Under the pieces are notes generated by a model. It was given only the letters and a program-made list of their open reading frames with translations. It searched no databases and was not told the DNA's origin. Below, piece by piece: positions 26,304-35,085 of a stretch of 64,000 bases of DNA; the first letter of the stretch is position 1, and the number at the start of each line of letters is the position of its first letter. Both the position numbers and the translations under genes were made by a program. The stretch comes from CAG-791 sp045130475 (GTDB lineage Bacteria; Bacillota; Clostridia; Lachnospirales; Lachnospiraceae): NCBI GenBank assembly GCA_045130475.1, contig JBGUPU010000025.1, positions 1-64,000 of the forward strand, read 5' to 3'.

Positions 26304-26406
26304 ATCCATTCTGGGGATGGGATACAATAAAAGACAACTGAATGTAGTAAAGATGGAAAACGGGCAGCTGAAGCTGACCCCGGGCATAACCATGTGAGGT
26401 GAAGAA

Positions 26407-27255
26407 ATGGGATTCAGAATCATTACAGATTCGGCAAGTGATATGCCGCAGGAGACTGCAGCAGAAATGGGAGTGACGGTCATGCCGATCCACACTCGTT
26501 TCGGCGAACAAGAGTATCTGGACGGCGTCACCCTGAAGCCCAGGGAGTTTTTTGAAAAGCTGGTTGAGACCGATGAGATACCCAGAACATCCCAGATCAC
26601 GCCCTTTGAGTTTGAAGAGGAATTTGAGAAATGGGTGTCTGCGGGAGATGAGGTTCTGTGCATCACCATGTCAGCGGGTGTCTCCGGTACATATCACAGC
26701 GCCTGTGCGGCAGCTGCGGATTTCGGGGACAAGGTCATCGTTATTGACAGCAGGCAGTTCTGTATTTCTCTTTATGTTCTGATCGTCTATGCCTGTCAGC
26801 TGCGCGATGCGGGAAAGACACTGCAGGAAACTGCTGCTGCAGTTGAAGAAGCCAAAAAGCGGGTGCATGTCATCTCTGTATTTGCGACTCTGGAATATCT
26901 GAAGCTGGGCGGACGCATTTCGGCCGCCGCCGCGATGGCAGGAAATATCCTCTCTATCAAGCCTGTGATCACGGTCAATGAAGGAGTCGTGGAAGTCATA
27001 GGCAAGGCGCGCGGGTCCAAAAAGGCCAACAATATGCTGGTGGAATTTATCGACCGTGTCGGGGGTGTGGATTACCAAATGCCCTACTGCCTTGGCTATA
27101 CCGGTTTTTCGGAGGAAGTCCTGACAAAATATGTGGAGGACAATGCGGCCAGATACAAAGAGGCGATCAGGAACATAACGGTCGTTCCGGTCGGAGCGAC
27201 AGTAGGGACCTATGCGGGGCCAGGCGCTGTTGCGCTTGCATTTTTCAATAAATAG
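26407..27255 (+). CDS. DegV family fatty-acid-binding protein
   Basis: 282 residues, full length. ITDSASDMP at the N-terminus is the DegV signature, with TSQITPFEFEEEFE near residue 60, ITMSAGVSGTYHSA near 92 holding the lipid-carboxylate Ser/Thr, and GGRISAAAAMAGNILSIKPVI near 167. These proteins bind a fatty acid and, as FakB, present it to the FakA kinase for phospholipid synthesis. No fakA is in view. AGGTGAAGAA precedes ATG 26407. Confidence 0.92.
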   Translation: MGFRIITDSASDMPQETAAEMGVTVMPIHTRFGEQEYLDGVTLKPREFFEKLVETDEIPRTSQITPFEFEEEFEKWVSAGDEVLCITMSAGVSGTYHSACAAAADFGDKVIVIDSRQFCISLYVLIVYACQLRDAGKTLQETAAAVEEAKKRVHVISVFATLEYLKLGGRISAAAAMAGNILSIKPVITVNEGVVEVIGKARGSKKANNMLVEFIDRVGGVDYQMPYCLGYTGFSEEVLTKYVEDNAARYKEAIRNITVVPVGATVGTYAGPGAVALAFFNK

Positions 27256-27325
27256 CTTATTATGAAAAATGAAATTAATTGATTCGGTGCCGGCTTCGGC
27301 GGCGCCGGCATGTGGAGGAAAAGTC

Positions 27326-27724
27326 ATGCTGACGAAAACTGGACGGATCGTTACAATTATCGTGCTCTCGGTATTATTGGCTGCCTGCGGACAGAAAGCA
27401 GAGATGGTGGAGACACCTGCCAGTATCCACCTGGAACGCGGCAGGAACTATAAAGAAGTCATCGAGGATTTCGAGGATAAAGGCTTCAACAATATCAAAA
27501 CAGAGACGATTGCGGATCTGGTCTACGGCAGGTCGTTCAGGGACGGAGAAGTGGAGCAGATCTCTGTAGGCGGAGATATCGCATATGATTCCGGTGTTCG
27601 GGTTCCTGCAGACACCGAAGTCATCATTCGTTATCATACCTTCAGCCAGAAGTCGATCGAGGAGGCAGAGGCCAAAGAAAAGGAAAGAGACGCCGCGACT
27701 GAGGAGAGCAGTCAAGAGCAATGA
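27326..27724 (+). CDS. Small lipoprotein with PASTA-like domain
   Basis: 132 residues. A signal with lipobox LLAAC near residue 20, then one domain with YKEVIEDFEDKGFNNIKTE and SVGGDIAYDSGVRVPADTEVIIRYHTF, which resembles the alpha-beta-beta layout of a PASTA repeat (the VPADTEVIIRY strand in particular). A charged C-terminal helix of Glu/Lys follows. It is anchored outside the membrane; role unknown. GGAGGAAAAG sets the start at 27326; an in-frame ATG at 27269 has no ribosome site. Confidence 0.75.
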   Translation: MLTKTGRIVTIIVLSVLLAACGQKAEMVETPASIHLERGRNYKEVIEDFEDKGFNNIKTETIADLVYGRSFRDGEVEQISVGGDIAYDSGVRVPADTEVIIRYHTFSQKSIEEAEAKEKERDAATEESSQEQ

Positions 27725-27788
27725 ATAGAAAAGATTCATTCTTTTCATGACTGCCGAGGTTTTGATAACAACGGACTTTGAAAGGTTT

Positions 27789-28844
27789 ATGGAAAAAAGA
27801 ACTGAGAATTTCAGCCGGATCGACCGGCTCCGCGCGGACAAAACGCTTCCCAGAGAGGAACTGCGTCTGCTTCTTACGACTCTGACACAAGAGGAAGCAG
27901 CCTGGCTGTACAAAAATGCTGATGAGGTGCGCAGACAACATTACGGCACAGATGTATATCTGCGCGGTCTGATTGAATTTACCAATTATTGCAGAAACGA
28001 CTGCCTGTACTGCGGAATCCGGCGCTCCAACCGGAAGGCGCAGCGCTACAGGCTGACTGCAGAAGAGATCCTCGACTGCTGCGACAAGGGATATTTACTG
28101 GGATTTCGCACGATTGTCCTGCAGGGCGGCGAGGATCTTTTTTTCACGGACGAAAAAATCTGCGGGCTTGTCTCGGAGATAAAAAAGAGGCACCCGGACT
28201 GCGCCGTCACGCTTTCGATCGGAGAGCGGCCGCGGGAGAGTTATGAGGCCTTTTTTGCCGCCGGAGCAGACAGGTATCTTCTGCGTCACGAGACGATCAA
28301 CCCGGCGCATTACGGTCTTCTCCATCCAAAAGAACTGACTGTTGAGAACCGTGTGCGGTGCCTGAGAGACCTGCGGGAAATCGGGTTTCAGGTGGGATGC
28401 GGCATGATGGTCGGCAGTCCTTACCAGACTGTAGACTATCTGCTGGACGATCTGTATTTTATGGCGGATTTCCGTCCCCATATGATTGGAATCGGTCCCT
28501 TTATCCCGCATGGGGATACGCCTTTCTGTGATCAGAAGAGCGGTACCCTGGAGGACACGCTCCATCTGCTGGCAATCATCCGGCTCATGAATCCGCGCGT
28601 CCTGCTTCCCGCAACGACAGCCCTCGGTACCATCCATCCGCTGGGACGGGAGATGGGCATCCAGGCAGGCGCCAACGTCGTCATGCCCAACCTTTCCCCG
28701 ACCGGTGTCCGCGACAAGTACATGCTCTACGACGGCAAGATCTGCACCGGCGACGAAGCCGCTGAATGCAGGCGCTGCATGGAACTCCGTATGGAAAAAA
28801 TAGGGTATCACGTCGTCCAGACACGAGGAGATTCCCGGGTGTAG
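27789..28844 (+). CDS. hydE: [FeFe]-hydrogenase maturase HydE (radical SAM)
   Basis: 351 residues. IEFTNYCRNDCLYCGIRRSN holds the CxxxCxxC radical SAM cluster, with QGGEDLFF, LSIGERPRESYEAFFAAGADRYLLRHET, VGCGMMVGSPYQT, IGPFIPHGDTPF, and the C-terminal GANVVMPNLSP and CRRCMELR. The strings follow HydE of Thermotoga closely. HydE supplies the organic ligand used to build the H-cluster, with HydF and HydG. Neither those nor a hydrogenase lies in this window. The start at 27789 (after GAAAGG) fits family length; an in-frame ATG at 27747 would add 14 residues. Confidence 0.93.
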   Translation: MEKRTENFSRIDRLRADKTLPREELRLLLTTLTQEEAAWLYKNADEVRRQHYGTDVYLRGLIEFTNYCRNDCLYCGIRRSNRKAQRYRLTAEEILDCCDKGYLLGFRTIVLQGGEDLFFTDEKICGLVSEIKKRHPDCAVTLSIGERPRESYEAFFAAGADRYLLRHETINPAHYGLLHPKELTVENRVRCLRDLREIGFQVGCGMMVGSPYQTVDYLLDDLYFMADFRPHMIGIGPFIPHGDTPFCDQKSGTLEDTLHLLAIIRLMNPRVLLPATTALGTIHPLGREMGIQAGANVVMPNLSPTGVRDKYMLYDGKICTGDEAAECRRCMELRMEKIGYHVVQTRGDSRV

Positions 28845-28916
28845 AATGAGTCTGCATCCGACACCGAAAACTCACTTGAGACCCACGAAAGATAAACATA
28901 AAGAGGAAAACACAAC

Positions 28917-30002
28917 ATGTCCTGGGAAGATAAAATCCGTAAAGTGGAACCCTATGTGGCTGGCGAGCAGCCCAAGGAAAAAAACATCATCAAGCTGAAC
29001 ACCAATGAATGCCCTTATCCCCCGGCACCGGGAGTGGAAGAGGCTGTCAAAAAACTTGCCGGAGACACCAGTGCCCTCCGCCTGTATCCGGATATGGACG
29101 CGACCCCTCTGGTCAACGCCCTTGCCGCCCAGTATAAAGTCGATCCGGACCGGATCTTCGTCGGTGTCGGGTCTGACGATGTACTTGCACTTTGTTTCCT
29201 GACCTTCTTTTCCGCAGGAAATGAAGAAGAGCCGCTGCTTTTCCCTGACATTACCTACTCTTTCTACGATGTATGGGCCAACCTTTACAGGATCCCTTTC
29301 CGCATGGTGCCCCTCAGAGAGGACTTTTCCATCAATCCCGATGACTACCTCCCTGCAGTGACCGGGAAGAAAAACTGCGGCATTATCTTTCCCAATCCCA
29401 ATGCGCCGACAGGCGTTGAGCTGCCGCAGGCGGATGTGGAGAAGATCGTCGCGGGCAATCCCGACAGTATTGTGATCGTTGATGAGGCCTATGTGGACTT
29501 CGGGGCACAGTCAGCCCTGCCCCTGCTGGACAAATATGACAACCTCCTGGTAGTCCAGACCTTCTCCAAATCCCGCGCCATGGCGGGCGCGCGCGTGGGT
29601 TTTGCCATAGGCAGCAAAAAGTTGATCGGTTATCTTAAGGACGTAAAGTTCTCCTTCAATTCCTACACCATGAATCTTCCCTCCATCCGCATAGGCACAG
29701 CCTCCGCGGAAGACACTGCGTGGTTCAGGGAGACGACCGGAAAGATCATGGCAACCCGTGAGCGCTTTATGGAGGACCTCCGCTCACTCGGATTTGTCTT
29801 CCCGGAATCCAAATCCAACTTTGTCTTTGCAAAGCACCCCGATTTTTCCGGCGCGGACCTGCAGGCCGCCCTCCGCGCCCGCGGGATCATTGTGCGCCGC
29901 TTCAGCAAGCCGGCGATCTGCGATTATCTGCGCATCACGATCGGCACGGATGAACAGATGGACAAGGTCGCTGCGGCCCTCAGAGAGATTCTCGGAAAAT
30001 AA
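28917..30002 (+). CDS. hisC: Histidinol-phosphate aminotransferase
   Basis: 361 residues of PLP fold type I. KLNTNECPYPPAPGV at the N-terminus, VGVGSDDVLALCF near residue 80, FPNPNAPTG near 158, DEAYVDFG near 184 and the PLP Lys in TFSKSRAMAGARVGFA near 220 are HisC signatures. It converts histidinol phosphate and 2-oxoglutarate reversibly in histidine synthesis. No other his gene lies nearby, so it may also serve aromatic amino acids. GAGGAAAAC precedes ATG 28917. Confidence 0.93.
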   Translation: MSWEDKIRKVEPYVAGEQPKEKNIIKLNTNECPYPPAPGVEEAVKKLAGDTSALRLYPDMDATPLVNALAAQYKVDPDRIFVGVGSDDVLALCFLTFFSAGNEEEPLLFPDITYSFYDVWANLYRIPFRMVPLREDFSINPDDYLPAVTGKKNCGIIFPNPNAPTGVELPQADVEKIVAGNPDSIVIVDEAYVDFGAQSALPLLDKYDNLLVVQTFSKSRAMAGARVGFAIGSKKLIGYLKDVKFSFNSYTMNLPSIRIGTASAEDTAWFRETTGKIMATRERFMEDLRSLGFVFPESKSNFVFAKHPDFSGADLQAALRARGIIVRRFSKPAICDYLRITIGTDEQMDKVAAALREILGK

Positions 30003-30106
30003 AGGGCTGTCAGTGCAGGGCCTTATTCAGGCTGATTAGCCTGAGTCCTTACCGGCAGTAAACATAAATACAGACAGGATAATGAAACAAGAGGAGATGC
30101 TGCATT

Positions 30107-30889
30107 TTGGACAGTTATACCAGTTTTTCCTATGTTTACGATACATTCATGGACCAGGAACCCTATGATGAGTGGGCGGACCGGGTGTGCGCTTATCTGG
30201 AAAAATACGGACTCCCGCGCTCCGCAAAAAGCGGAAGCGAAGAAAATATCGTTGTAGATCTTGGCTGCGGCACGGGAAAGCTGACCCAGATCCTGGCGGA
30301 CCGGGGCTATGACATGATCGGCATCGATCTGTCAGAAGATATGCTCTCCATCGCCCAGGAGCGCAAGATCGAATCCGGAAGAGACATTCTCTACACTCTG
30401 CAGGATATGCGTGATTTCGAGCTCTACGGAGCCGCCGGCGCCATGGTGAGCGTCGGTGACAGCGTCAACTATCTGATCGGGGACGGGGATCTGGAGGCCA
30501 TGTTCCGCTGCGTACAGCGAGGTCTTTTACCCGGAGGCGTCTTTGTCTTTGATTTCAAGACCATTCACCTCTACCGGGATGTGATCGGAGAGAGCACAAT
30601 CGCCGAGGACCGGGGGGAATGTGCCTTTATATGGGACAATTATTACGACCCTGAGACCTGTATCAACGAATATGACCTGGCCGTCTTCGTACAGGAGGAA
30701 GGCTCCGACAGCAGTCTTTTCCGCAGATTTGACGAAGTGCATCAGCAGCGGGGATACACGCCTGACCAGCTGCGCGCAGCGGCAGAGAAAGCCGGACTGA
30801 TCTGGCTTGCCATGCAGGACTGTGTGACCGGACTGGATGTGGACGAAGAGACGGAAAGGGCCATGGCGGCCGTGCAAAAACCTTTTTAA
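30107..30889 (+). CDS. Class I SAM-dependent methyltransferase
   Basis: 260 residues. DLGCGTGKLTQILADRGYDMIGIDLSEDML (motifs I and II) near residues 51-80, a QDMRDFEL motif, PGGVFVFDFKT as motif III/IV, and a C-terminal cap related to the TylM1/DUF4942-free Ubi-like methyltransferases. Substrate unknown. The start is TTG 30107 because AGGAGA lies 9 nt upstream. It lies between hisC and dapF in the same direction. Confidence 0.85.
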   Translation: MDSYTSFSYVYDTFMDQEPYDEWADRVCAYLEKYGLPRSAKSGSEENIVVDLGCGTGKLTQILADRGYDMIGIDLSEDMLSIAQERKIESGRDILYTLQDMRDFELYGAAGAMVSVGDSVNYLIGDGDLEAMFRCVQRGLLPGGVFVFDFKTIHLYRDVIGESTIAEDRGECAFIWDNYYDPETCINEYDLAVFVQEEGSDSSLFRRFDEVHQQRGYTPDQLRAAAEKAGLIWLAMQDCVTGLDVDEETERAMAAVQKPF

Positions 30890-30965
30890 GCAATATTTAA
30901 TCCCATACCAAGCAATTCAGGAAAGCCTGTAGGTCTTGTGTGCCACGAAAGAAGAGGAAAGAGAA

Positions 30966-31853
30966 ATGGAAGTCCGTTTTACAAAGATGGAAGGATGCGG
31001 CAACGACTATGTGTATATCAGCGGATTTGACTACAAGCTTGATCCGGAGCAGAAGCCGCAGATCGTGCAGAGGCTCAGCGACCGCCATTTCGGCATCGGC
31101 GGAGACGGCGTGATCTTTATCAATCCCTCCAAAATCGCGGATTTTGAGATGGAGATGTGGAACGCGGACGGCACGCGGGGCGAGATGTGCGGCAACGGCA
31201 TCCGCTGCGTGGGAAAATTCGTATACGACAGCGGCATGACCGATAAAAAAGATATCACTGTCGAGAGTTTCGGCAGGGTCAAATATCTGACTCTTTATAC
31301 GGACGAAATTGACGGGAGAGAAGCGGTCACTTCCGTGCGTGTCAATATGGGAGAACCCATCCTCGAAGCAGCAGATATTCCGGTCATTGCCGGAGCTTCT
31401 CCTGTCGTTGCAGAGAGCATCCGGATCCCCTATGAGCAGACCGGCGATAACAGAGAATCCGGCGGGGACTATAAAATGACCTGTGTCTCAATGGGCAATC
31501 CTCACGCTGTCGTATATATTGACAGCACAGATGATCTGGATATTGAGTCGATCGGACCTCTTTTCGAGAATCATGAGCGCTTCCCCAATCGCACAAATAC
31601 TGAATTTGTCGAGATCATCGACCGGGAACATGTGAAAATGCGTGTCTGGGAGCGCGGCTCGGGGGAGACCCTGGCCTGCGGCACCGGATGCTGCGCGGTC
31701 TGCGTCGCCGGTGTCCTCAACGGATTTACGGCTCCCCGGCTTGAGGTCCGGGTCCTCGGCGGTTCCCTGCTCATCGAGTGGGATCAGGAGGAGAATATCG
31801 TCTGGATGACAGGCCCTGCCACGACCGTCTTTGAGGGGACAATTTCCATCTAA
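30966..31853 (+). CDS. dapF: Diaminopimelate epimerase
   Basis: 295 residues. The two catalytic thiols are in GEMCGNGIRC (N-terminal domain) and ACGTGCCA (C-terminal domain). KMEGCGNDYVYI at the N-terminus and DRHFGIGGDGVIFI are also conserved. It converts LL- to meso-diaminopimelate for peptidoglycan and lysine. ATG 30966 is chosen over an upstream in-frame ATG (30936) because the family begins at MEVRFTKM and GAGGAAAGAG is well placed. Confidence 0.95.
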   Translation: MEVRFTKMEGCGNDYVYISGFDYKLDPEQKPQIVQRLSDRHFGIGGDGVIFINPSKIADFEMEMWNADGTRGEMCGNGIRCVGKFVYDSGMTDKKDITVESFGRVKYLTLYTDEIDGREAVTSVRVNMGEPILEAADIPVIAGASPVVAESIRIPYEQTGDNRESGGDYKMTCVSMGNPHAVVYIDSTDDLDIESIGPLFENHERFPNRTNTEFVEIIDREHVKMRVWERGSGETLACGTGCCAVCVAGVLNGFTAPRLEVRVLGGSLLIEWDQEENIVWMTGPATTVFEGTISI

Positions 31854-32011
31854 TCTGCTTTCTTCTTTAGCTTTACGGAAGGGCAGAATATTTGGGATTA
31901 AGAAAAATTCTTTCCGATGAAGGCTTGTGTATGATAAAATAATTATAGCGTTTTATTGTATAAACAATTTTGAGTACAATTTTTTCATAGAGTTTTACAG
32001 GAGGTTTTTTG

Positions 32012-33034
32012 ATGGCAGATATGAAAATGGTTCCCAATGCAGTACCCGGAACAGGCGGAGAAAAGTATATTCCCATGGAGGAGAGGACCGGAAATCAGTC
32101 CATCGTATATTTTACCCGCGACCTTTCTCCGGAAGGCCTGAAGAAGATCTACAACAAGGTAAACGGCAATATTGACGGCAAGGTGGCCATCAAGCTCCAC
32201 ACCGGTGAAAAAGACGGCCCCAACATCATTCCCAGACCCTGGGTCAAATATCTGGTCGAGAACCAGCCCGAGCTCAAGGATGCTGTGATCGTCGACACCA
32301 ATACATTCTATCCCGGCGACCGCGATTCGACAGAGAAGCACCGCGAGACCATCGCCCACAACGGCTGGACTTTCTGCCCGGTTGATATCATGGATGAAGA
32401 CGGCACGGCCATGCTTCCCGTCAAGGGCGCCAAGTGGATCCCCGAGATCTCTGTCGGCAGCCATATGCTGAACTATGACTCCATGTTCGTCCTTACCCAC
32501 TTCAAGGGCCACGTCATGGGCGGCTTCGGCGGCTCCAACAAGAACATCGGAATCGGCTGTGCGGACGCAAACGTCGGCAAGGCGCAGATCCACACCAGGA
32601 CCGGCAAATTCAATCATTGGGATATTGCCACGGAAGAGTTGATGGAGCGTATGGCGGAGTCCTCCAAGGGCACGATCGACCACTTCGGAAAGAAGATCAC
32701 CTTTGTCAACGTACTTCGCAACATGTCTGTCTCCTGTGACTGTGAAGGCACAGCTGCGCAGCCCGTTGTAACTCCCAACATCGGTATCGTGGCATCCACA
32801 GACATTCTGGCAGCTGACTCCGCATCCGTCGATCTGGTCTTTGCCCTCAAGGACGAGGACCACAAAGATCTGGTCAAGCGCATGACCAGCCGCCACGGTC
32901 TGCGCCAGCTCTCCTATATGAAGGAACTGGGCATGGGCAATGACCGCTACATCCTGATCGATATCGACAATGATGATTGTCTGATCTGCCCCGGGGAAGC
33001 CGTCAAGGACGTCGTTCCCTTTGCCGCGGAATAA
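32012..33034 (+). CDS. DUF362 domain protein
   Basis: 340 residues. DUF362 core: GKVAIKLHTGE near residue 57, VDTNTFYPG, an IPEISVGSHMLNYDSMFVLTHFKGH region, GGFGGSNKNIGIGCADANVGKAQIH near 175, and IGIVASTDILAADSASVD near 258. DUF362 proteins often carry ferredoxin motifs, but here only scattered Cys (CDCEG, CLICPG) are seen, so it may be cluster-free. Role not established. AGGAGG 7 nt before ATG 32012; well-biased codons suggest good expression. It is followed by a strong terminator. Confidence 0.85.
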   Translation: MADMKMVPNAVPGTGGEKYIPMEERTGNQSIVYFTRDLSPEGLKKIYNKVNGNIDGKVAIKLHTGEKDGPNIIPRPWVKYLVENQPELKDAVIVDTNTFYPGDRDSTEKHRETIAHNGWTFCPVDIMDEDGTAMLPVKGAKWIPEISVGSHMLNYDSMFVLTHFKGHVMGGFGGSNKNIGIGCADANVGKAQIHTRTGKFNHWDIATEELMERMAESSKGTIDHFGKKITFVNVLRNMSVSCDCEGTAAQPVVTPNIGIVASTDILAADSASVDLVFALKDEDHKDLVKRMTSRHGLRQLSYMKELGMGNDRYILIDIDNDDCLICPGEAVKDVVPFAAE

Positions 33035-33080
33035 CCCGATGCAGGCCGGATATTGAAGTCAGATATTGATTGAAAAAGCA

Positions 33081-33121
33081 AGGGTATTGCATCCGAAAAA
33101 TGAGGTGCAATACCCTTTTTT
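33081..33121 (+). terminator. Intrinsic terminator after the DUF362 gene
   Basis: AGGGTATTGCA (33081-33091) pairs with TGCAATACCCT (33106-33116), followed by TTTTTT. Confidence 0.9.
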
Positions 33122-33175
33122 AAAGCATTGCAGGATACTGAGCACTGACAGTTTGTTCATGGAGGTGTAAAAAAG

Positions 33176-33979
33176 ATGGCTATTGTGAGAGTAAGTTTTT
33201 TCTCAAATCAACTGCATCGCACTGTGCCCTTTATGGCCGTTCTGCCCAATGACGGGGAGGCCTATCCGGGTCAGGTGCCTGATTTTGTGACCGGAAAAAT
33301 GAAAACGCTCTACCTTCTGCATGGCTATACCGGAGATGAAAATGACTATCTCTCCAATTCACTGGTCAGGGAACTGAGTGCAAAATACAAGATTGCCGTG
33401 ATCATGCCTGCAGGAGAAAACCTCTTCTATGTGGATTCCGAAGACGATGTGATCGGTTACGGCAGATATATAGGGGAAGAGCTGGTCGAATACACCAGGA
33501 GGATCTTCCATCTGAGTGAGAAGCGGGAGGACACCTTTATCGGAGGCCTGTCCATGGGCGGATACGGAGCCATGCGAAACGGTCTCGTCTATCACGATAC
33601 CTTCTCCAAGATCTGTGCTTTCTCCGGTGCCTACATAATTTTCCGGATCATAGACGCAGGTGGCAAACCCTTCACGGATGAAGTCTCAAATCCCGCTGTT
33701 CAAAAGAGGATTTTCGGCAATTTCAGGACACTTAAAAAGCGCGGCCTGGACCCGAGAGACCTGGTTCTGAAACTGAAGAAATCATCCGGGCAGATTCCTG
33801 AAATCTTCATGACGATCGGTTCTGATGACGGCCTCCTGGAATTGAATCATTCCATGCGGGATGCGCTTGTAAAGGCTGAGGTGCCTTTTACCTATATCGA
33901 GGATGAAGGCATCCATGACTGGGCTTACTGGAACAAGCATATGGAGGAAGCTTTTGCCTGGCTGGCGGGAGAAGAGTGA
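33176..33979 (+). CDS. Alpha/beta-hydrolase esterase (EstA/tributyrin esterase type)
   Basis: 267 residues. The nucleophile elbow is GGLSMGGYGA near residue 124, the oxyanion region LLHGYTGDENDYL near 45, and the His near the C-terminus in EDEGIHDWAYWNKHMEEA. It belongs to the esterase D / S-formylglutathione-hydrolase family used in Gram-positives as short-chain esterases. No signal peptide, so cytosolic. GGAGGTG lies before ATG 33176. Confidence 0.9.
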   Translation: MAIVRVSFFSNQLHRTVPFMAVLPNDGEAYPGQVPDFVTGKMKTLYLLHGYTGDENDYLSNSLVRELSAKYKIAVIMPAGENLFYVDSEDDVIGYGRYIGEELVEYTRRIFHLSEKREDTFIGGLSMGGYGAMRNGLVYHDTFSKICAFSGAYIIFRIIDAGGKPFTDEVSNPAVQKRIFGNFRTLKKRGLDPRDLVLKLKKSSGQIPEIFMTIGSDDGLLELNHSMRDALVKAEVPFTYIEDEGIHDWAYWNKHMEEAFAWLAGEE

Positions 33980-34177
33980 AAAATCTTATCGATACAAGAT
34001 TTTTCGCTCCCGCATTTGTGCCGCAAGGCGGCCCAAACTGCATGATCCTTCATCGTTATCGCCTATGCGAAAACGCTTCATGGTGCCGCTCAGTCGAGAG
34101 GCACGGTCGGAAAAGAGTGAAAAGAGGAGTGAAAAAAACTGCTGTCTGCAGCTGTTGAGCCGCGGACAGCAGTTTTT
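33978..34177. ncRNA. Candidate structured RNA: a chain of five hairpins
   Basis: Beginning at the esterase stop: GAAAAATCTT/AAGATTTTTC (33978-34005), GCCG/CGGC (34020-34032), a weak GCAT/ATGC pairing (about 34040-34068), GTGCC/GGCAC (34083-34104), and a strong terminator (34132-34177). The stretch is not coding-like on either strand. It may simply be a long 3' region; a small RNA is the more interesting reading. Confidence 0.35.
34132..34177. terminator. Bidirectional intrinsic terminator
   Basis: AAAAAACTGCTGTCTGC pairs with GCGGACAGCAGTTTTT. It separates the forward esterase from the reverse ABC transporter operon. Confidence 0.88.
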
Positions 34178-34225
34178 GAAATACGAATGAATAGGAATTT
34201 GTTCCCCGCTGTTGTCTACAGCATT

Positions 34226-34987
34226 TTACAGGACCTTGGACAGGAAGTCCTGAAGGCGGGGATTCCGGGGATTGGCGAAAAATTCGCGGGGTTCGTTTTC
34301 TTCCTTGACGATGCCCTCGTCGATAAAGAGGACGCGGGTGCCGACTTCGCGTGCAAAGCCCATTTCGTGGGTGACGACTGCCATGGTCATGCCGTCTTCC
34401 GCCAGCTCCTTCATAACTTCGAGTACTTCGCCGACCATTTCTGGATCCAGGGCGGAAGTGGGCTCATCAAAAAGGAGAACATCAGGGTTCATGGCAAGGG
34501 CACGAACGATCGCGATACGCTGTTTCTGACCGCCGGAGAGACTGGCGGGATAGGCCTCCGCCTTGTCGAGAAGTCCGACACGCTCCAGCAGTTCGTCCGC
34601 TCTCTTGTCCGCTTCTTCCTGTTTCATGAAACCGGTACGGACAGGCGCAAGGGTGATGTTGCGGCGCACAGTCATATTGGGGAAGAGATTGAAGTGCTGG
34701 AACACCATGCCCATTTTGCGGCGGATGGCGTTGATATCTGTCCCCTTGGCTGTGATATCTGTTCCCTCGAAGAAAATATGGCCTTCGGTGGGTTCTTCAA
34801 GGAGATTGAGGCAGCGCAGGAAGGTGGATTTACCGGAGCCGGAGGGACCGATGATAACGACCTTTTCTCCGCGGTGGATATCCTGGCTGATGCCGTTGAG
34901 GACGTGATTGTCGCCGAAAGATTTTTTGAGGTTTTCAACACGGATCAGAACTTCACCGGTCGAAGGATTCGATGTATTTGTACTCAT
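34226..34987 (-). CDS. Polar amino-acid ABC importer, ATPase
   Basis: 253 residues. Walker A is IGPSGSGKST near residue 47, ABC signature LSGGQKQRIAIVRALAM near 145, Walker B LLFDEPTSALDPE near 167, and the H-loop VVTHEMGFARE, all as in GlnQ/HisP. It powers uptake through the permease and binding protein encoded upstream. Its start is at ATG 34987 behind AAAGGAAAGGAA; a reading from 35041 would add an unlikely leader. Confidence 0.95.
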   Translation of the reverse strand: MSTNTSNPSTGEVLIRVENLKKSFGDNHVLNGISQDIHRGEKVVIIGPSGSGKSTFLRCLNLLEEPTEGHIFFEGTDITAKGTDINAIRRKMGMVFQHFNLFPNMTVRRNITLAPVRTGFMKQEEADKRADELLERVGLLDKAEAYPASLSGGQKQRIAIVRALAMNPDVLLFDEPTSALDPEMVGEVLEVMKELAEDGMTMAVVTHEMGFAREVGTRVLFIDEGIVKEENEPREFFANPRNPRLQDFLSKVL

Positions 34988-35085
34988 TGAGAGTTCCTTT
35001 CCTTTCAAAACAATGTCTGGAAACAAAAACACAGTCTGCATTGGAAACTATGTGATGCTGCACTCCTGTGAAAAACGTCAGGGAT

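Noticed and set aside
24072..26669. 865-codon reverse frame over the activase
   Set aside because: Shadow of a GC-biased forward gene; no motif or ribosome site.
30027..30044. TCAGGCT/AGCCTGA hairpin after hisC as a terminator
   Set aside because: The stem is only 7 bp and no T-run follows, so no feature was listed.
33976..34158. Short forward frame in the hairpin region after the esterase
   Set aside because: Composition is unlike a protein and the stretch is filled by hairpins.
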